A stretch of 64,000 nucleotides of DNA from CAVPDG01 sp963702535 (GCA_963702535.1 CAVPDG010000016.1:310001-374000), one strand, 5' to 3'; shown: positions 18,047-29,391, counted from the first letter of the stretch. A program made the numbers and translations. The notes: generated by a model not told the origin, from the sequence alone.

Positions 18047-18958
18047 ATGCTTTCTGTCTCCATCATCACACCTTCCTATAACCAGGTGCGCTACCTGGAG
18101 CAGACAATCCAATCCGTCCTGGCGCAGGAATACCCTTCCCTGGAGTACATCATCGTCGATGGCGCCTCCACGGATGGCAGCCAGGAGATCATTGAAAAAT
18201 ACTCCCCCCGGCTCGCCTGGTGGGTTTCCGAACCAGACGAGGGACAGGCAGACGCCATCAACAAAGCCTTGCGCCGCGCCAGCGGGGAGGTCGTCGCCTG
18301 GCTGAACTCGGATGATCTTTACCTGCCCGGGGCGGTGAGCGCAGCGGTACAGGCGCTGGAAGCCAATCCAACCGTGGGGATGGTCTTCGGCGACGCCATC
18401 ACGATCGACGAGCACGGTTCCGAGCTGAATCCCTTAAGGTTTGGCGATTGGGGGCTGCAGGAGCTGATGCGGTTCCGCATTATCTGCCAGCCGGCGGTCT
18501 TCATGCGCCGCGCCGTTCTGGAGCAGGCGGGCGGGCTGGACCCGTCCTACCATTTCCTGCTCGACCACCACCTGTGGATCCGCCTGGCGCAGCGGGCGCC
18601 GTTGCGGCACACGCCGGCAGCCTGGGCGGCAGCCCGCCACCACCCCGCGGCGAAGAATGTCAGCCAGGCAGCCGGATTCGGGCAGGAAGCGTTTCGCATC
18701 CTGCACTGGATGGAAGACCAGCCGGACCTGCAGCCCCGGTTGCAGGCGGACCGGCGGCGCATCGAAGCCGGCGCATACCGGCTGAATGCACGCTACCTGC
18801 TGGATGGGGGGCAGCCCGGGCCTGCCCTGCGCTCATACCTGCAGGCGCTCTGGCGCAGCCCGCGCTTTACCTTGCAGCACTGGCGCCGCATGACTTACGC
18901 AGCCGCCAGCCTGGCGGGAGCCGGGTCGCTGGCAGATCGATTCTCTTCCCGGAGGTAA
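18047..18958 (+). CDS. GT2-family glycosyltransferase
   Basis: A 303-residue GT-A enzyme from ATG 18047. Motifs: SIITPSYNQVRYLEQTIQSV, IIVDGASTDGS, WWVSEPDEGQADAINKA and the acidic AWLNSDDLYLPGA (DD for metal and nucleotide binding). It is closely similar over the first 120 residues to the enzyme at 19896; the two flank a sulfotransferase and probably arose by duplication. The subgroup is usually cytoplasmic and adds a hexose or deoxyhexose to a growing chain. Confidence 0.87.
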   Translation: MLSVSIITPSYNQVRYLEQTIQSVLAQEYPSLEYIIVDGASTDGSQEIIEKYSPRLAWWVSEPDEGQADAINKALRRASGEVVAWLNSDDLYLPGAVSAAVQALEANPTVGMVFGDAITIDEHGSELNPLRFGDWGLQELMRFRIICQPAVFMRRAVLEQAGGLDPSYHFLLDHHLWIRLAQRAPLRHTPAAWAAARHHPAAKNVSQAAGFGQEAFRILHWMEDQPDLQPRLQADRRRIEAGAYRLNARYLLDGGQPGPALRSYLQALWRSPRFTLQHWRRMTYAAASLAGAGSLADRFSSRR

Positions 18959-18966
18959 CCTGGCCA

Positions 18967-19892
18967 TTGGCTCATTCTAAGCGCCCCATCCTCGTCACCG
19001 GCGGGCACCGCACCGGCACTACCTGGGTAGGCAAAATGCTGGCTGCCGGAGGCGAGGCGGCTTACATCAGCGAGCCGCTGAATATCCTGCACCGTCCGGG
19101 CGTGATGCGCACACCCACGCGCTACTGGTACACCTACATATGCCCTGAGAACGAAGCCGAGTACCTGCCGGCGCTCAGGGAGACCCTGGCGTTCAATTAC
19201 CACGCCCTTGCCGAGCTGCGCTCCCTGCGCTCGCGCAAGGATTTCCTGCGCATGGGGCGCGATTCGAATACTTTCCTGCAGGGCAAGCTGCTTGCCAAAC
19301 GCCCGCTGATCAAAGACCCGTTTGCCATCTTCTCAATTGGCTGGTTCGCTCGCCGGCTGAAATGCCAGCTCGTCATCACCGTGCGCCACCCTGCAGCCTT
19401 CGTCAGCAGTCTCAAACGCCTGAACTGGAGCTTCGATTTCAGTGATCTGCTCTGCCAGCCCCTGCTGATGCGCGACCGCCTGGAGCCGTATCGCCAGGAG
19501 ATGGAGTCCATTCCTGCCGGCGACATCATCGCCCAAGGCAGCCACCTGTGGAAGCTGATCTACCGCAGCGTGGCAGAAGACCGCCAGAAGGGTATCAAGC
19601 TCCGGCTGGTGCGCCACGAAGATCTTTCGCTGGAGCCGTTAGAAGGTTCGAACACCTTTACCAATCCCTGGGCTTGAGCTTCAACCGCCACGCTCAGAAA
19701 GCGGTCCTCGAGAGCAGCGGCGCAGACAATCCCAATGAAGTCTCCAGCCGCACGGCGCATTCCACGCGGGTCAACAGTCGCGTCAACATCGACAACTGGA
19801 AGCGCCGCTTGCAGCCGGATGAGATCGAGCGGGTGCGCCTCATCACCGCCGAAGTCGCCGACCAGTATTATTCGCCCGAGAGCTGGGAATAG
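18967..19892 (+). CDS. Sulfotransferase (frameshift near the 3' end)
   Basis: About 308 residues. The start is most likely TTG 18967, with GGAGG eleven bases upstream. The PAPS loop ILVTGGHRTGTTWVGKML is near the N terminus, followed by IKDPFAIFSIGWFARRL and VRHPAAFVSSLKRL (3'-phosphate region). Near 19643 a T seems missing (GAAGG-TTCGAA), so the in-frame reading stops at 19677; the corrected frame continues GFEHLYQSLGLSF and ends YYSPESWE at 19892. It is a third, more distant sulfotransferase and lies between two paralogous GT2 genes. Confidence 0.82.
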
Positions 19893-19895
19893 TCC

Positions 19896-20678
19896 TTGCC
19901 CCCCCTGGTTTCCATCGTCACGCCATCTTACAACCAGGCACCATACCTGGAAGAGACGATCCAGTCCGTGCTCGCCCAGGATTATGCGCCGCTTGAATAT
20001 ATCATCGTGGATGGCGGCTCTACAGACGGCAGCCGGGAGATCATCCAGCGCTATGCGTACCGGCTCACTTGGTGGGTATCCGAGCCGGACGCCGGGCAGA
20101 CGGACGCCATCAACAAGGGTTTCGCCCGGGCGCAGGGGGAGATCCTCGCCTGGCTGAACTCGGACGACACGTACCTGCCCGGCGCAGTTGCCAGCGCGGT
20201 AGCCTATCTGCAGCAGCACCCGCAGGCGGGCATGGTTTACGGCGACGCCAATCTGGTAGATGAACACGGTCAGGTTATTGGGAAATTCCCCGCCGCACAG
20301 ACAGATTACCGCCGCTTGCGCCGGGGTTACGTCCACATCCCCCAGCAAGCGGCTTTCTTCCGAGCAGAGCTATGGCGCCAGGTGGGTCCCCTCGACCCGA
20401 CCTTCTATTTCGCCATGGATTATGACCTGTGGGTGCGCCTGGCGCGCCTCAGTCCACTGCATTACCTGCCCCAGACCTGGGCGAACTTCCGCCTGCACGG
20501 CGGCGGGAAATCTGTTACAGCGGATGATCGCTGCTGGCCCGAGATGTTGCGCGTCCACCAACGTGAGGGCGGCGGGCGTTTTTCCTGGTTGTACTTCAAA
20601 GCCAGGCTGCGCCCCTTGTTTTATGGCAGGTTGCCGCTGCGCTGGCGTTTGTGGTTCAGGGAACACCTGCGCTTTTAA
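19896..20678 (+). CDS. GT2-family glycosyltransferase (paralogue of 18047)
   Basis: A 260-residue GT-A enzyme from TTG 19896, four bases after the sulfotransferase stop. It carries [50 protein letters not shown] and [13 protein letters not shown], nearly the same order and spacing as the gene at 18047. It ends a run of closely spaced genes; a 149-base gap with a possible promoter follows. Confidence 0.87.
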   Translation: MPPLVSIVTPSYNQAPYLEETIQSVLAQDYAPLEYIIVDGGSTDGSREIIQRYAYRLTWWVSEPDAGQTDAINKGFARAQGEILAWLNSDDTYLPGAVASAVAYLQQHPQAGMVYGDANLVDEHGQVIGKFPAAQTDYRRLRRGYVHIPQQAAFFRAELWRQVGPLDPTFYFAMDYDLWVRLARLSPLHYLPQTWANFRLHGGGKSVTADDRCWPEMLRVHQREGGGRFSWLYFKARLRPLFYGRLPLRWRLWFREHLRF

Positions 20679-20709
20679 TCCGTTGAATGGGTTAACAGAT
20701 TTGCACGGA

Positions 20710-20740
20710 TTGAACACCTCCATCGATTTGCTGTTAAAAT
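20710..20740 (+). promoter_or_regulatory. Possible sigma70-like promoter before the exported glycosidases
   Basis: TTGAAC at 20710-20715 and TAAAAT at 20735-20740 are separated by 19 bases, a little long. They lie in the only sizeable gap (20679-20827) between the GT2 gene and the first secreted glycosidase. The 85-base leader that follows contains a short ACTTT/AAAGT stem but no leader class I recognise. Confidence 0.35.
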
Positions 20741-20827
20741 AACATGCAGCGACTTTACAAAGTTGAAATGGGGCAACTCCGAAGCGCATACTGGTCACAG
20801 GCGGGTTAACCAAAATTGTTGAGGATT

Positions 20828-22347
20828 ATGGCTCCAAAAATCAAACGGATCGGCTTACTTATCCTGGTTGTTAGCTTGAGCGGGCTGCTGCTGGCGTGCA
20901 TGGTCGGCTGGACGCAAGCTGCTTCTTTTCGTGTCAGCCCACCCGCCCCAGCGACGGCGGAGCGCGAGCCATCCAGCCCATCCCAGGTTACCGATGATAC
21001 CTACCTGTACCTACCTGTGGTTTCCGGAGCGCCTCCCTGGTCTTCCCCTTTCGGTGTGGAGCCTTACAGTCCCATGGTGTTCGGGCGCCTGTATTACACG
21101 CGGCGGTGGAGCTGGACGTTGGCTGGACACGTTTGGAAAAGCGGGTATCCTGGATGGTCTTGCAACCCGATGAGAACGGTCCCATCCAATGGGAGTTGCT
21201 GGCTACTTTCGAGAATGAGCTGCGCAATCTCAACGCAGCAGGCATCAAGCCCTTGGTGACGGTGACGGACTCGCCCGCCTGGGCGAGGATCGACGCCGAG
21301 AAACCGTGCTCAGCCATTCGCGCTGACCGTTTTGACGAGTTTGCCGAGTTTATGCGCCAGCTCGTCCTGCGCTATAAAGAGCCCGAATTCAACGTGCACG
21401 ACTGGGAGCTTGGCAACGAGCCCGATGTAGCTCCCGAGCTCATCCTGGACCCAGCCAGCCCGTTTGGGTGCTGGGGCGATCTGGATGACCCCTACTATGG
21501 CGGGCGGCACTACGGCGAGATGCTGAAAGCAGTTGCGCCAGTCATCCGCGCCGCGGATACCCGAGCCCGCATCTGGAACGGCGGGCTTCTCCTGAACAGC
21601 CCCGCCACGCCCAGCGCCAATTGCAGCCAACCCAGCTACTGCCGCCCTGAATTATTCCTGGAGGGCATCCTCGTGTCCGGCGCCGCCGCGAGCTTCGATG
21701 TGCTGGCGTATCACGCTTACCCCTACTTTGACCAGCGCTCTCCCGGGCTGGATCAAGATAATGGGATTACCACAAACGCCTGGTACCCCTGGGGCGGTGT
21801 CTTTGTCGGCAAAGCCAATTTCCTCCGCCAAACGCTGCAGGCTTACGGGATCGATAAGCCGCTGGTGATCAATGAGACAAGCCTGATTTGCAAGTACGGG
21901 TGCATCCCCGCTGGAGAAGTCTTCTTCCAACGGCAAGCGGATTTCCTGGCGCGCAGCTATGTGCGCGCCCTGGCGAACAAAATTACGGGCATGATGTGGT
22001 ACACCCTGGAAGGACCCGGCTGGTACGATAGCGGCTTGTTGAGCTACGGAGGTCCGAAGCCGGTCTACAACGCTTACCAGCAACTAACGGAGCGCCTGCG
22101 TTACTCCCGCTTTCTCGCGCCGGTGAATTACGGCGCGGAGATCGAGGCTTATGCCTTCGATACACGTCCCGAACAGGTACAGGTGATCTGGACACGAACC
22201 GACCAGGCGCTGCCCGTGCTGGTGCCCGGCGAGAAATACCTGGCGGCTTACACGCGCGACGGAGAGGTGCTGACGCCAACCGTGGTTGGACCGGATTACC
22301 AGTTTACCGCCGGCTTCAGCCCCATTTTCGTCGTTTTCAGCCCATGA
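20828..22347 (+). CDS. Exported clan GH-A (GH39-like) glycoside hydrolase (frameshifted)
   Basis: About 506 residues from ATG 20828, with GAGG just upstream. A secretion signal is clear (KIKRIGLLILVVSLSGLLLAC); LLAC could be a lipobox. After a linker containing YLYLPVVSG comes a TIM-barrel hydrolase: VHDWELGNEPDVAPEL gives the NEP acid/base Glu, and DKPLVINETSLI gives the nucleophile Glu, both as in clan GH-A. One base is missing near 21100 (ACGCG-GCGGTGGAG), splitting the signal part from the catalytic part. The C terminus is a small beta domain. Substrate cannot be assigned; GH39/GH5-like activities on xylosides, rhamnosides or glucans are possible. Confidence 0.8.
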
Positions 22348-22378
22348 TCATGAGCTGCGGGTGATAAGAGGATTTCCG

Positions 22379-25300
22379 GTGCGGCGGGGTACAGTGTGGC
22401 ACCGCTCTCTCTACCTGGGTCTGGCATGCTCGATCGCCGGACTTTTTGTCGCCCTTACACTGAGCGCAGCAGCAGCTCGCAGCCAGGTGACCGGCAGCCC
22501 AAATCCACAAGATGAGAGGCAACGCCTCGATCCAGAACCCATCTCCGCGACGGTTTTCTTGCCCCTCCTGGTTTACCAGGATAATTTCCACCTGGCTGCG
22601 CCGATCTGGGCGCACAACAACCCGCCCGCCCCTCACGAAGTTGTTTTGTTCCGCCACAGTTTCACCCTGACACAGACGCTCGGCGACCCTGAGCTGACGA
22701 TCTTCGCCGATACCCGCTACGAGGTCTGGCTGGACGGCGCCTGGCTGGGACGCGGACCGGCGCGCTTCTCCCAGACCTTGCGGGAATACGATGTTTACTC
22801 TCTCGATCCGCTGCCGCCCGGCAAGCACCTGATCGCCATCCTGGTGCAATGGTCGCCTAACCTGCGCCGTTCCGAATCGACCCTCCCGCACCTGCAGGCG
22901 TACATCTCCGGCAGTTACGCCGGGGCTTCCCCCTATTACGACGCCAGCGGGACCGGCTGGAAAGCCCTGCTCAGCGACGCCTGGCGCTCAAACTCGGCTC
23001 CTGTTCATTCCTGGGACCTGATCGGGGCCACCGAATTGGTCGACCTCTCCCGTCTACCCGAGGGTTGGAACCAGCCCGGCTTCAACGACGAGAGCTGGCC
23101 TGCAGCCGCAATCCAAACGCTCTCAGCCACGCGCTTCCCCGCAACCCTCGCCGCTCAGCGCAACATCCCCTACAACCCCGACTTACCGACCGATGCGGTC
23201 CCCCTGGCGCCCTCGGACCGGCTGGCTACGGCGGGGCAAGCGATCTACCTGCCGCGCTCAATCCCCTTCCTGGTGAACACGCCGGTCTCACCGGCAGTGG
23301 TAGACGCTGGGCTCGTTTCCCCGGGATTCGCATTTGGGGAGCTGACCCGCGCCACATCTGGACCATATACGCTGACGCTAAATACCTTGATCTCGAGCTC
23401 GCTCAACCTGGAAACCATCTCCAACGCCGACTTCCAGTTCCCTGTCCTGATCCGGCTGGATGGCGTTCCTCTGATCTGGCGCATGGCTGGCGCCCACCGT
23501 CCGGATGTTTCTGTGTCTACCAGGCTGGTGAGCACGGGCACCCACCAGCTCACGTTCTCCCAAATCCCGCAGGAAGGCGTCACCTTCAATATTGCCGCCG
23601 CCAACCTGGAGGTTGGGGCGATCCCCTTCGAGCAAGGCGCCCATGCCGGGCGGCGCTTGCTCCTGGCAGACCCGGTCAGACGCGCCGCAGCAGGTGGCTA
23701 TCTCGACCACGCAGGACGGCATCTCCATCACGCTGAACACTTTACCCGGGTTCATCCTGCTCGACCTGGGTCGTACGGTCCTGGGCAGGATTACGGCGCA
23801 GGTCAGCGGACCTGCCGGCGCTGTGCTCGACATCGGGTGGGACGAGCGCCTGCTTTCCGGTACGCAGCGAGCGCTGCCTTACCCCGGCTCGCTTTACCTG
23901 CCCTGGAACCAGGCTGATTCCTATATCCTGGATGGAACCAGCCGCCAGATTACCACCCTGGACGCGCGGGCGGGGCGTTATGTGCTGCTGGTCGCCTGGG
24001 GGAACGGTCCCGTTTACCTGCAACAGCTACGCGTTTACGAGGAACACTACCCGCTGACCCAGCGCGGCGTGTTCTCTTCCACCAATCCGTTGCTCAACCA
24101 GGTCTGGCAAACCGGCGTGGACACCCTTTACCCCAACATGAACGACGCCTACACGGACACCCCCTGGCGTGAGCGCGGCCAGTGGTGGGGTGATGCCATC
24201 ATCGAAGAAGAGGTGAACCGGGTCGCCTTTGGTGATGAGCTGCTCTTCCGCCGCGGTCTGCTCTTTATGGCAGATGCCTTCGGCGGCGGCACCGCTCCCG
24301 GTCTGGCGCCCAACAATAACGGCATTAACATGCTTGACTACGGCATGTTATGGGTGCAGGGCTTGAGCGAATATGCGCAGCAAACCGGAGATATCGCGCT
24401 GCTCGAGGAGACCTACCCGGTCCTGGTGGATTTCATCGCTCTCCTGGAAACATACCGCAATCCGGGCACAGGCTTGATCGATCTGCCACGCATGAACTGG
24501 TGGCTGACGGCGTACATCAACTCCGCCGGTTTTTCCAGCCGCTACGGGCAATCGACTGCCGTGAACGCCTTGTATTACAGCACCCTGAAACAGGCAGCCG
24601 CGATCGCCCACCGGCTCGGTGACCCTGCCCGGGCGGAAGCATGGGAGCAGGCTGCAGAAGCGGTGAAGGCGCAGGTCAACGCACTGCTCTACCTGCCGGA
24701 GCAGCACCGCTACCTGACCAATATCTACCAGGGGCTGGCGTACACGTCGACCCTGCACGCCCAGGCGTGGGCATTGAGCTACGGGATCGTCCCGATCAGC
24801 GATACGCAGCAGGTGGTCGATTCCATGCTGGCATTGCTGTCACCGGACCCCGCCCAGCCCAATATCGGCGTTTATGGCATGCGCTGGGTGCTGGACGCCC
24901 TGGGAAAAGCCGGGCGTGTGCCCGAGGCGCTCCAAATCATCGAAAGCTATTACGGGCGGATGCTCTCCCTGGGCGCAACCACCTGGTGGGAGGGCTTCAA
25001 CGGTTACCGCAATTATGGCGGCTCCCTTTCCCACGGCTGGGGGAGCTCGCCGACCTGGTTCCTGACCAGCTACCTGGCGGGAGCGCAGCGCACCGGCGCC
25101 AATACCTGGCGCCTCCAACCGGCGCTGGCAGGCGTCGCGCAGGTCAGCAGCCGTCTGCCTCTCCAGGACGGAGAATTGAGCGTCGAGTGGCAGACCGGAG
25201 AGTGCAAATCCAGCCAGATTACCATCGTCGCCCCGCCCGGCTCGCGGGGAGAAGTGAGCCTCCCCTTGCCTTCTCCAACGGCCTCTCTGACCCTAAACGG

Positions 25301-25427
25301 TCGCAGCATCCGCCGCGAGGACTCATCGATGCAGACATCGATCACCTGGCTTGATCAGGGCGTCCACCTGACCCTGGAAGCAGGCACCTACGTCCTGGAG
25401 GTATCCTCAGACTGTGCCGCCCGCTAA
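22379..25427 (+). CDS. Exported alpha-L-rhamnosidase-like protein, GH78 (frameshifted)
   Basis: About 1015 residues. Start GTG 22379 was chosen because AAGAGGA lies seven bases upstream and a signal segment follows (LGLACSIAGLFVALTLSAAAA). After FLPLLVYQD come N-terminal beta domains (including a D/E-W-L-D carbohydrate-binding-like region), then an alpha/alpha barrel from about residue 560. GH78 catalytic motifs are seen as TDTPWRERGQWWGDAI (Asp, general acid Glu, Asp) and TTWWEGFNGYRN (second Glu), then SLSHGWGSSPTWFL. An extra base near 23673 shifts the frame before SDAPQQVAIST. It overlaps the GH43-like gene by 14 bases. It may trim rhamnose from the polymer made with the rfb products, or act on foreign glycans. 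Confidence 0.85.
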
Positions 25428-26401
25428 AGCGCTGGCCCTGCTGGGGCTGGCTTGCCTCCTCTCCGTGGCTGCTGTTGCAACTCGCCTGCCGGGGCAGGCG
25501 AGCACGCCGCAATGCCGAACCCGCCGAGCTTCCCTGCCCGGAGCCGGGCTGGTTTCCCTCCGCTTTCGATCTCAAGGATCATACCGTTTTTTGGTACGCG
25601 GGCAGCTATTACATCGCCTCTATTTACCTGCCCGGCGAGACGCAATTCGCTTACGCCCGCTCGGCAGACCTGTGCGATTGGGAAGCCCTCACACCGATCC
25701 TGGCGGAGCGCCTGCCCGGAACCTGGGATGAGAATGCGATCTGGGCGCCTTTCGTTTACGAGGAAACGGGCGTCTACTACCTTTACTATACTGGCGCGAC
25801 GTACCAGTATACGCAGAGCATCTTGCTCGCCACCTCCAGCGACCCATCCAACCCTGCCGCCTGGCAGCCGCAGGGTGTGGTCTTCCAGCCCAATCATCCC
25901 GGCATGGCCTGGCAGGCCGGCTTCTGGTCCGATTGTCGCGACGCAACTGTGATCAAGGTGGACGACCTTTACTACCTGGTCTACACCGGCATGGATCAAA
26001 ACGGCAGCATGATCGGTCTGGCGACGGCGCCCACGCCAGGCGGTCCCTGGCAGGACTGGGGAGCGGTGCTCTCCTTCCCCGGCGAGTTCTCCGCAGTTGC
26101 CGAAAGCCCCACCCTGTATAAGCATGCGGGGCTTTATTACTTGTTCTACAACAACGTCCAGACCGGGGAGGAGGTTCGCATTGGCGCTAGCCCTGCCGGA
26201 CCCTGGACAAACGCCTATGGCTTCAGACCCGGTTGGGCGCACGAGGTCTGGCAAGGGCAGAATGAACTGGAATACACCTCATTCCTGCTGGATTACTCCG
26301 TCCATATTGCGCCGCTATCCTGGGATGGCTTATTCCACCCGCCCTTGCCGGTGGTCGGCGAGAGCATCTATCACATCTTTCTGCCCGCCGCCTTTCGCTA
26401 G
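25414..26401 (+). CDS. Exported GH43-like beta-propeller protein (frameshifted)
   Basis: About 328 residues. The likely start is GTG 25414, overlapping the GH78 stop, because it gives a signal peptide (ALALLGLACLLSVAAVAT). An extra base near 25511 then shifts to the frame of NAEPAELPCPEP. The five-bladed propeller pattern is seen in KDHTVFWYAGSYYIASIY, DENAIWAPFVYEE, KVDDLYYLVYTG and AVAESPTLYKHAGLYYLFY; the propeller acids (Asp of KDHT, Asp of KVDD, Glu of AESP) fit GH43/GH117-type enzymes. It ends YHIFLPAAFR, the '[YF]LP' motif also seen in the two preceding exported hydrolases. Confidence 0.75.
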
Positions 26402-26480
26402 CCAGTAGATAGGAGCAGATCAACTGACATCTGAGAGCGTCCTGGCAAAGCTTTGGAGAAACCCCTGGCTGCCGCCAGCC

Positions 26481-27933
26481 GTGCTACTTCTCCTCGCCCT
26501 GGGACTGCGCATCTACCGTCTCTCATCCAGCCCCCTATGGTTGGATGAGATCTACGGCTACCTGCTAGGGGAACGCGGGCTGGCAGCCCTCCTTCAGAAT
26601 AGCCTGCATGATCCCCACCCCCCGCTCTACTATCTGTTCCAGTGGACAGCATCCGGTTTTGGCAGCTTTCACAATGAGTGGGCTTGGCGCTGGCCTTCTG
26701 TCCTCTTCAGCTCACTGGCGGTGCCGCTCGTCTATTGGAACGCCAGCCGGCTAGCCAACCGCCTGAATGCTTTCCTCGGCGCGCTGCTGCTGGCGATCGC
26801 GCCGGCTTACCTCTTCTTCAGCCAGGAGGCGCGCGCCTTTGCCTTCACCGTCTTCCTGGCAGCGCTATCGCCGCTCCTGATTGGGCGGATCCGGCAAAAA
26901 CCCCAGGAAAAAGGCGGCTGGATCGGTCTGGCGTTCCTGACCGCGCTGGGGCTGTACTCCAGCTACAGCTATGGCTTGATCGCCTTTGTGCAGGTAATTT
27001 ATCTGGCGGCTATATTTCCCAGGCACAGGCTTTTCTGGTTGTACCTTGGCATCCTGGCAATCTCGATCCTGCCGCTGCTGGCGCCTGCAGCGAGCAGCCT
27101 GGACAGCACGTTAGATAAGAACGCCGCTGCACCGGGTCTGACCTTTGCCGGGCTTGCCCAATCCCTGCTGGCTGGCGACCCAGCGCGCTACGGGTTCGGC
27201 TGGCAGCACGCCTGGACGCCTCTCCTGGTGGGCGTCTGCGTCCTGCCGGGGATGTGGGTCTGTTTCAAGGCGCCCGGCAAAGACTCCGCCGGAGCGTATT
27301 ACGTCGCCCAATTAACCCTGCCGCTGCTGCTCTATTTCCTGCTCGCGGGTCTTATGGACGCCCGGCTGCCCTTCACCGAATCCAAGCAGTTCATCGGCTT
27401 GCTGCCTGCCCTGTTGATCATCCTGTCCGCCGGGCTCTATTTCTTCCAGCAAAGGCTACCCCGCGTGGCATATGTTATCGTCGCCGGACTGCTGGTGGGG
27501 GGTATTGCCGCCGGCAGCATCGTGAGCATCCGGCGCTATTGGAGCGTTCCTAAAAGCCCCGAAGGGCTGGCGGTGCTTTTCGTAAAGGGACAAAGCCGCC
27601 CGGAAGATGCGATCCTGAGCCTGCACTACTCCCTCGATGTGGCGTTGAGTTTTTACAACCCCGCAGAAAACGTCTACATCAAGCCGCGCCAGTCGGACGA
27701 CCGGGTGATCTTCTCCGATATCACCCTTGAGACGACTGCTCCCGGCGCTCTGCCGTCAATCCCACCTCGCTTCGACCTGGAGGACATCCGGGCGCGCCCG
27801 CGCCTGTGGCTGCTTACCCGCTGCCAGTAGCGATGCGAGCCTGGTCGGGCGAATTTCCGCCGGCTGCGAGCAAACCGGCGCGTGGCAGTTCCCCCCCTTC
27901 CAGGTGATACTCCTGGAAAACTGTACAGACTGA
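26481..27933 (+). CDS. GT-C membrane glycosyltransferase (GT39/ArnT-like; frameshift near the end)
   Basis: At least 483 residues, about eleven membrane segments. LWLDEIYGYLLGERG and DPHPPLYYLFQW form the acidic first loop of lipid-donor-dependent GT-C enzymes. GTG 26481 is the first conventional start; a CTG at 26424 with AGGAG nine bases upstream would add 19 residues and is a real alternative. An in-frame stop at 27828-27830 follows RPRLWLLTRCQ, but one extra base there hides the natural end: the next frame continues SDASLVGRISAGCEQ to TGA 27933, giving the expected extracytoplasmic C terminus. Transfers a sugar from a polyprenyl donor outside the membrane. Confidence 0.75.
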
Positions 27934-27939
27934 CCGCTC

Positions 27940-29391
27940 ATGCCCCCCTTCTCCGAGAAGATCCTTTCTCACAAGAGCCGGATCCTGGCGCTGGCTTACC
28001 TCCTGGCGGTCACCACCCTGATCTTCGGGCTCTTTTACAACTGGTCTTACGACGACCCCTATATCACCTACCGCTACGCCGCCAATTTGATCCACGGTCA
28101 GGGGTTTGTCTACAACCCTGCCGAGCGGGTATTGAGCATTACCTCTCCGCTTTTCGCCGCTATCCTGGCGGCGGGTGGGCTGGTCTGGTCTGATCTGCCG
28201 CGCCTGGCAAATCTGCTGGGCGCTTTTTTCCTGGCGCTGGGGGCGCTCATCCTCCTGGACCTGGGCAAATCCTGGAAGACCCCACAGGTTGGGTGGAGCG
28301 CCTTGTGGCTGTACCCTTCGTTCCCATTGCTGCTCTCCACGCTGGGTTCCGAGATGCCCCTTTATCTGGCGCTCTGCCTGGGCAGCTTTGCATTCTACGC
28401 CCGCCGGCGCTATTCCTGGTGTGCCGCTGCGGCGGCGCTGGCGGTGCTGACCCGCCCAGACGCCCTGCTGGTGCCCCTGCTGCTGGCAGCCGATTTTGCT
28501 ATCCACAAAGTTCGCCCCATCCCCTGGCGAGCGGTGTTCGTGTTTTTAACCTTGACCTTGCCTTTCTTGCTCGCCGGCTGGCTCTACTTCGGCTCGCCGT
28601 TGCCCACCACCCTGGCTGCCAAACAGCACCAGGGCTCGATGCTGATCAGCCAGAGCTTCGCACAGGGATTGCTGACCACCATCCAGGCATACAGCCGGCA
28701 GTGGGTTTACTGGCTCGAAGCAGGGTTCGCCCTCCTGGGCGCCTGGTGGATGTTCCGGCGCGCTCGCTCCTGGCTGCTCTTCGTGTCTTGGGGGGTGATC
28801 TACTTCCTCGCCTATACCCTCCTGGGAGTCAGCCGCTACTTCTGGTATTACGCGCCGCTGGTGCCGGGATTTGTAGCCCTGGTCGGTCTGGGGATGGCGC
28901 GGCTGGTCAGCGCGCTTGAGCAGCGCCGGTCCGGCAAATGGAACCCCGCCTGGAGCACCCTGCTGGCAGTGATCCTGGTCCTGCCCCTCTTCCTGGGACA
29001 GGCGCACGGCGCCATGCGCTTGCTGCAACAGCCCTCCAGGCTGGAGCTGTATCGCGCCGTAGGGGATTGGCTCAAGGAGAACACTCCCACCGACGCCAGG
29101 GTGGGCACACTGGAGGTAGGGATCATCGGCTATTATTCGCAACGCCCGATGGTCGATTTTGCCGGACTGATCCAGCCGGAGGTTGCCCGGCAGCTGCGCC
29201 AGAACACAACCTACGACGATTCCGCACTGTGGGCAGCCCAAAGGTACCGGCCGCAGATCCTCGTGGTCCACGAAGGGCATTTCGCAAAGCTTGAGCAAGG
29301 CTACATCGCCGGGAACTGCCAGCCGATCACCGCCTTCGCCGGAGCTGAATATCACTATCCAGCCAACTTGCAGGTTTACTCCTGTAAATAA
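27940..29391 (+). CDS. GT-C membrane glycosyltransferase (AftB-like arrangement)
   Basis: A 483-residue intact protein from ATG 27940, seven bases after the previous gene. The N-terminal loop SYDDPYITYRYAANLIHGQG then FVYNPAERVL matches the DD and N-G-E pattern of polyprenyl-phosphate pentosyl/hexosyl transferases such as mycobacterial AftB. About ten hydrophobic segments are followed by an external C-terminal domain (VGTLEVGIIGYYSQRPMVDFAGL). It probably adds a sugar to the exported glycan from a lipid-linked donor; the sugar is unknown. Confidence 0.78.
   Translation: MPPFSEKILSHKSRILALAYLLAVTTLIFGLFYNWSYDDPYITYRYAANLIHGQGFVYNPAERVLSITSPLFAAILAAGGLVWSDLPRLANLLGAFFLALGALILLDLGKSWKTPQVGWSALWLYPSFPLLLSTLGSEMPLYLALCLGSFAFYARRRYSWCAAAAALAVLTRPDALLVPLLLAADFAIHKVRPIPWRAVFVFLTLTLPFLLAGWLYFGSPLPTTLAAKQHQGSMLISQSFAQGLLTTIQAYSRQWVYWLEAGFALLGAWWMFRRARSWLLFVSWGVIYFLAYTLLGVSRYFWYYAPLVPGFVALVGLGMARLVSALEQRRSGKWNPAWSTLLAVILVLPLFLGQAHGAMRLLQQPSRLELYRAVGDWLKENTPTDARVGTLEVGIIGYYSQRPMVDFAGLIQPEVARQLRQNTTYDDSALWAAQRYRPQILVVHEGHFAKLEQGYIAGNCQPITAFAGAEYHYPANLQVYSCK

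Noticed and set aside
20741..20827. Structured leader before the GH-A gene, considered as a riboswitch
   Set aside because: Only a five-base-pair stem is evident and none of the conserved cores I know (c-di-GMP, cobalamin, TPP, SAM, c-di-AMP) fits.
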